A stretch of DNA of 64,000 nt from Macropodus opercularis. Lineage: Eukaryota > Chordata > Actinopteri > Anabantiformes > Osphronemidae. A model generated the notes under the pieces. That model saw nothing but the letters and a program-made list of their open reading frames with translations, was not told the origin of the DNA and ran no database searches. The position numbers and the translations under genes were made by a program. Shown here piece after piece: positions 59,179 to 64,000 of this stretch; the first letter of the stretch is position 1, and each line of letters begins with the position of its first letter. The stretch spans positions 372,501 through 436,500 of the forward strand of contig CM061097.1 of assembly GCA_030770545.1 (NCBI GenBank), read 5' to 3'.

Positions 59179-59579
59179 GACAATCACAATAAGCTTATGA
59201 GGTGAAACGTCTTTGCAGTGATTTCTTGTTCAACTGTGTTGGTTTATATAAATTGAGACAATGAAGGTGAGAAGTGTTGAAATTTAACTCAGTTGGCTTC
59301 TATCAGGCTTTGTTTTCTAATATTCCGAATGAACACACACTTCTGTTCAGCTGTCCTATGACGTCATAGCTGCACGACGAACCAGCAGCGAATGATGCCG
59401 ATTCCAACACAGCCGTCACTCGCGTGAAACGGAAGTTACCTTCTCGTGGTGCCGGAAATATCAGGATCATCGGTTAAACAGTGACCGTAAACCATATAAA
59501 TGAATATAATTTGTTGAAACGTGCGTCATAAATGTGTCCCGCTTTTAAACGCTAGTGGGAGACGGGTAGGTTGTACTAA

Positions 59580-62500
59580 ATGGATCTAACGCGGAGCGAG
59601 AGGTCCGTGTCGAGGGTTTCTAGCTTGAAGAGCCATCTTCGGCGTCACCTGGTCGCCATGGAGACGAGGAACGCAGTGTGGCTAATGCTAGCTAACATTG
59701 GCTACCGCACCGAGGCAGCGCTAGTTAAAGAGCTTAGCGTTAAGTTACTATTGTGTGTCTATGGTTAAACCAGGCCGAAGCTAACGTAGCACGAAACCCA
59801 GTTTAGTTCGAGTACATGCAGTAAGTAGCGTCAGTGGAATCCGGTAACTCCGCGAATGCTCTGCTGTTGATTCCAGGTTCTGCAGAGTTAAAAGTTAAAC
59901 ATCTAAACCAGCTGTCCACAGATGGAGCAGCAGGAGGAAGGAGGTAAAGGAGAAACCCAAGCGTTTAACACCGTGGCATGACTCCGTATTTCATCTGCCC
60001 TTCTCCTTTCTCCTGTCTCCTTCAGGTGTCAGGTACATAACGGAGGAGCTGTTGTTGAAGCTGGCTGGTTCTCGGTCCCTGGCACAGGTTCGCTCGTTGA
60101 ACTTGTCCTCTGCACCTGGAGACAGATGCATCAAGGTGAGGACAAACTCTGTGTCATGTAGAATCACGAAGCTGGTGTCATTTCAGTTCTTGAACTCGCT
60201 CTCCTTTCTTTTCCGACTCTACTCCTCTGAGCTTGTTCACTCTTTAAAAACAGTTTGAGGCAGCTCTGTCAAGGCTTCTGGTGTAGGTCAGCTGCTGGAA
60301 CAGAACCGGCTGGATCCGGCTTTGTGTGTGTTTCAGTTCGTAGAGAACCTCCATGGCTGTCGGCAGCTGCGGGTTTTGAACTTGAACCACAACATGATAG
60401 AGAGGATGGAGAGACTGAACGCGCTGACGCAGCTCAGAGATCTGCAGATGGCCCACAACCACATCCAGTGAGATTCAATTCATTTGTGCTGAACGGTCGT
60501 TGTGCAGTGTCAGTCGGCTCCAAACTGGTTTTGTTCGTAGGAGGATCGAGGGACTGGAGCTCTTGTCCAACCTGCAGCATCTGAACTTGTCCTACAACAG
60601 GATCGAGCATGTTCCTGTGTGGTTGGGGAAGAAACTGCACTCGCTGCACACACTTCAGCTGCAACACAACCTCATCACGTCTGTGAGTACAAGCTGTGAC
60701 AGAACGTGGTCGAGTCAACGGACTGCGGCTGAGAGACTCGACCACGTTCTGGTCATGAACCATTGAGACTGCTGTGTCCCAGAACAGGCCTCTTCCACGG
60801 TAATAGCTGCTCCGTGACGTCAGGCTTGTTCTAAGTGGACCTGTCAATCTGCAGGCTTTAGTTAAGAAAAGACAGGGAAACGACCAACGTGGCTCAGTTG
60901 CTTTAGAGAACTGTTACACCTCCCAACATCAAGTGTCTTTGTTTGCAGCTCTATGAAGTGTCCAGACTTGGTTCTCTGAGCAGCCTATCAGAGCTGTCGG
61001 TGTCAGGAAACCCCGCCTCCTTGTTGCCACACTCTCGTCTCTTCCTGCTGTTCCATCTCAGGACCCTAGACGAGCTGGACGAGCTGCCAGTCACCCAGGA
61101 GGAGAGGAGACGCGCTGACCAGCGCTTCAACGTGGGTGCGTCATTTGAAACGCCAGCCACTTGTTCAGAGATGCTTGTGTTCTGATTGGTTCACCGTTTC
61201 TTTGACCAGAGGAGCTGCAGCGTCTGCAGCAGGAGGTGGACAGCAGCCAATCAGAGCTCAGCAGACTGCAGGGAGCGCACCAGACCACGATGTTTCGACT
61301 CCGCCAGCAGGAGGAGGCAAACTACACGCTGACGTCTCAAATACAAATACAAGGACACGCGCACACACTGCTGGAGCAAGAAGTGCACACCAAGAGTCAG
61401 CTGGTAGGACGCACACACTCATTCTGATGCCGCCGTTTGACTTGTTGACCTCCTGGGGAGGAAGGTTTTAACGTCTCTCGTCTCCTCTCTCATTTCCTGC
61501 AGCTGTTCTTCCGAGCTCGCTTGTTTTTTTCTTCTCCTGCTATTTTCTCTCTGCTGAAGGTAGAGTCCCAACCACTGTTCACTGGTACCGACAGACAAGC
61601 TGTGTGTAACCTGAACCTAAGTTCTATTTCCAGGATGACAGGACTTTAAGTTGACGTGTCATTTACGGCTTCTTGCGTCTTTCTTCATCACCTGCCTGTC
61701 TCTTTGTGTACACCTTGTTGTCTAGTCCCGCCCCCTGGCTTTCTGCTGGGTGTGCTTTATCAGGTGCTATGACTAAAACTCAGTGTCCCATCCTCCCTAG
61801 CTCCCGCAGACTCCTGCTGTATGATCCCAGGTAGTGTCACTCTAAGAGCAGTGTGTATTCATGTGTCGTGTGCGTTCTGCAGCACCTTGTGTCTTTAATG
61901 TCACATCGAATGCGTTTAAAACGTGTCTGTTATGTTTGACACATTAATTTCCGTTTGCAGTGTTTTGTACCATATTACTGTTGTCTTGTTGTCTATTTCA
62001 CAATAAAAGCTTATTTTTGTGTCCTCAGTTGGAGAAGACAACAGCTGAGCTGACAAGAGCTTTTCACAAACTGTATGAGCTGGAGCAGGAGTTAGCTTTC
62101 TATAAGATAGACTCCAAGCTCAGCCTTCTGCACCCGTGTAGCACGCAGGTACGGGTAACACACAAGAAGTGAACAAATAACGACATCTTAAACATCTGGA
62201 TTCCCTCTGTGTTGTGATTATAGACGTCTGTCTCTTCAGGATGTCATTGCTGAGGAGTCTGCGGCTGAGAGTCCATACATCGGTAAGGCTCGATACGTCA
62301 GGCACACCTTCAGCAGCTCGACCTCGCCCGCCTCCATCAGGGAACACGTAGAGCTTCACAGTGACGTGGAGCTGTCACACCTGGACGCCTACAAAACACA
62401 GCAAACTGCAGGTAGAAACACAGAGATGCTGTCGTTGGTCAACGCTGTAGGTAACTACTGACAGAAGCTCTAATGTAAGCACCTCAACCATCTGGAAAAA

Positions 62501-64000
62501 CTTTCAAAACATTTGAAAAACATTTTAAACTCATTTTTTTATTTGTTGTTATCAAAGTACTTTCTATGCTGATTTCATATACAACCTGCGTTTTCACTTT
62601 TAAATTATTTTAATGGTTGAATTCTACACCCTTAAAAATACCATTTCCTCCCAGTATTTCCAGTGAATACAAAGCGTGGCAGTGGTGGAGGGAGTCTGTT
62701 GTCAGACAAAGGGATGCGACTACAATTCCTCACATTCACGTCTGTGCTGTGAAACTTTATTCACATTTGACTAACGTCCGTCTTCGTCAGGCGTATTCAA
62801 ACAATAAAAACATGCGAGTCTATGGAAAAACAACAGTTGACATCTGTCTGTACTGGCGCATTGGACTACGAGCAGCAAACAACGCTCCCGTCAGACGCTT
62901 GATGCGTCGATGAAACTCTTATGCAGTGCACAGCTGAGCGTAGGATGGTGATCCAGCCGACCAGGTGAACAGATGAACAGAGCCAAGGTCAAAACAAGTA
63001 AAACTGGATCGAGTCATGCGGGTCCAATTCTTTCCCACTGGCAGGACTGAGGAAGGTGAAGACAACTGCAGAATGTTCCAGACGTCTGTCAGTTGGTGCT
63101 TTTGGATGAAACTATGGCGGCGAAGTGGTTAATGTTTGGTTGAGACCAGGAGCTCGTGGTCCTGCCACGTCGGCAGGGACTCACATTTCTCACCACTATC
63201 AGTGGTATGAGTTAAAAAGGAGCTGATGGTTGTCTCAGTGTTCACATGTGTGTGTTGTGTGTTTGTGCGTAGCTGAAGCTGAATTCCTGCTAGTGGCACA
63301 TGATGCAAAGCAGCAGTGGGAAGCAGAACAGTTCAACCCTACGGACACAGAGGCGCACAACCAGGTATCAGTTCAACAGGCCTGAGACACGTCTCCCTCT
63401 GCACTGGCCTAGTCTTAGTTTGATTTGATTGTGTCCGTCAGGGTAAAGTGTCTGTGCTGGAGCTGCAGAGAGACGAAGCTGAAGAAGCAGAAAGACAGAA
63501 AGAAGAGGCCGACGAGCCGGAGACACAGTCGCTGACACCGGACTCCACAGACCAACATGTGAGCTCTGCTGCCTCAGCTGATCCACACGCTGAGAACATT
63601 CAGTGCACTTCATTCATTGAACTGTGATGGTCGTTTGTGTGGGATCTCCTCCAAAGAGCCATTATACAAACACAAGACGCATTTTACATAGTAGGATATA
63701 AAAAGCTAAATAAAAGCAGCACATCATGCTAAAAGAAGAATAAACTATAAATAAAAGGCTGTGAAAGCTGCCATAGGTGCAGAGGGACTATCCCATAACC
63801 TGGATCGTGCCTGTTTCATGTACGGGTCAGCAACGGTTGGTGTGGCTTTAAGCCCGGACATCCACCCTCCCCCCACGGGTGGGGCTTCCTAACGCCCGTC
63901 TGCTCCCATTGGATGAAGTCTGACCTGTCGCTCTACAACAACAGCTCTGAATGGCTGGAGCAAAACATTTTCTGTGTTGATTCAGAGAGCGGAGCAGAGA
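59580..64000 (+). CDS. cntrl: CNTRL (centriolin), 5' part, partial at 3' end
   Basis: Centriolin is a large coiled-coil protein of the mother centriole subdistal appendages and the midbody, needed for cytokinesis and microtubule anchoring. Exons: 59922-59943, 60026-60135, 60337-60467, 60541-60682, 60949-61135, 61210-61403, 62029-62148, 62240-62411, 63273-63364, 63442-63558, and probably one starting at 63986. Seen: VRYITEELLLKLAG, then leucine-rich repeats (RVLNLNHNMIERM, RDLQMAHNHIQRIEG, QHLNLSYNRIEHVPVWLGKK), then coiled coil with TAELTRAF, YELEQELAFYKID and ESPYIGKARY, all matching vertebrate CNTRL. Start is uncertain. ATG 59922 gives a short MEQQEEGG lead. Alternatively ATG 59580 (MDLTRSERSVS to 59651, donor CTG-GTCGCC) joins in phase to an acceptor at 59921. 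The window ends inside the coiled coil; the human protein is over 2300 aa. C5 ends only 0.4 kb upstream. Confidence 0.93.
59652..59665. promoter_or_regulatory. RFX-type X-box at the CNTRL 5' end
   Basis: GTCGCCATGGAGAC closely fits the palindromic X-box bound by RFX factors (consensus about GTTGCCATGGNAAC). RFX factors drive many centrosomal and ciliary genes, which fits centriolin. It lies in the 5' UTR or first intron, 270 bp before the nearer candidate start codon. Confidence 0.55.
61503..61559 (+). other. cntrl: Candidate cryptic or cassette exon in CNTRL
   Basis: A strong polypyrimidine tract ending TTTCCTGCAG precedes 57 nt that read in the phase of the neighbouring exons without a stop and end AAG before GTAGAG. 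The product (LFFRARLFFSSPAIFSLLK) is hydrophobic and unlike the coiled coil around it. It may be a decoy or rare alternative exon, or chance. Confidence 0.25.

Overview
This is nuclear DNA from a ray-finned fish, most likely a compact-genome teleost. Support: many intron-containing vertebrate genes with GT-AG introns often only 80-200 bp long, teleost-type Tc1 and non-LTR retrotransposon remnants, CA/TG microsatellites and several kilobase-scale minisatellites. No bacterial operon, CRISPR or phage feature is present. I cannot name the species from sequence alone.

Layout: (1) 10-1259, + strand, the last exons of CIZ1, a zinc-finger nuclear-matrix protein. (2) 1260-8200, intergenic, with a TA-flanked terminal-inverted-repeat element that carries a LINE fragment and a 1.6-kb TG-rich minisatellite. 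(3) 8200-22148, - strand, complete FUBP3 (four KH domains, 18 coding exons, predicted 537 aa). (4) 22149-37900, a gene-poor 16-kb interval with three large minisatellites (23.87-25.80, 27.79-30.21 and 31.54-32.70 kb) and several AT/GC-mixed islands that look like candidate enhancers. (5) 38131-41984, + strand, complete PRDM12 (six coding exons, 396 aa). (6) 43176-59104, + strand, complete complement C5 (42 coding exons, 1682 aa), with a truncated Tc1 element in one intron. (7) 59580-64000, + strand, the 5' part of CNTRL (centriolin), running off the window end.

These genes are neighbours by shared ancestry, not a joint pathway: CIZ1 acts in nuclear replication and cell-cycle control, FUBP3 binds single-stranded DNA/RNA, PRDM12 is a neuronal (nociceptor) chromatin regulator, C5 is a secreted complement protein and CNTRL is centrosomal. 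All have human orthologues on chromosome 9q33-q34, so the block is conserved synteny with local rearrangement.

I assembled the exon models by hand from reading frame, splice dinucleotides and remembered family similarity. Summed coding lengths of FUBP3, PRDM12 and C5 are each divisible by three and close to the usual family length. I found no convincing undescribed system. The more interesting items are structural: a perfect 16-bp inverted repeat in PRDM12 intron 1, an RFX-type X-box at the CNTRL 5' end, a homeodomain-type palindrome upstream of PRDM12, a possible GC-AG intron in C5, and the nested TIR element with its minisatellite.
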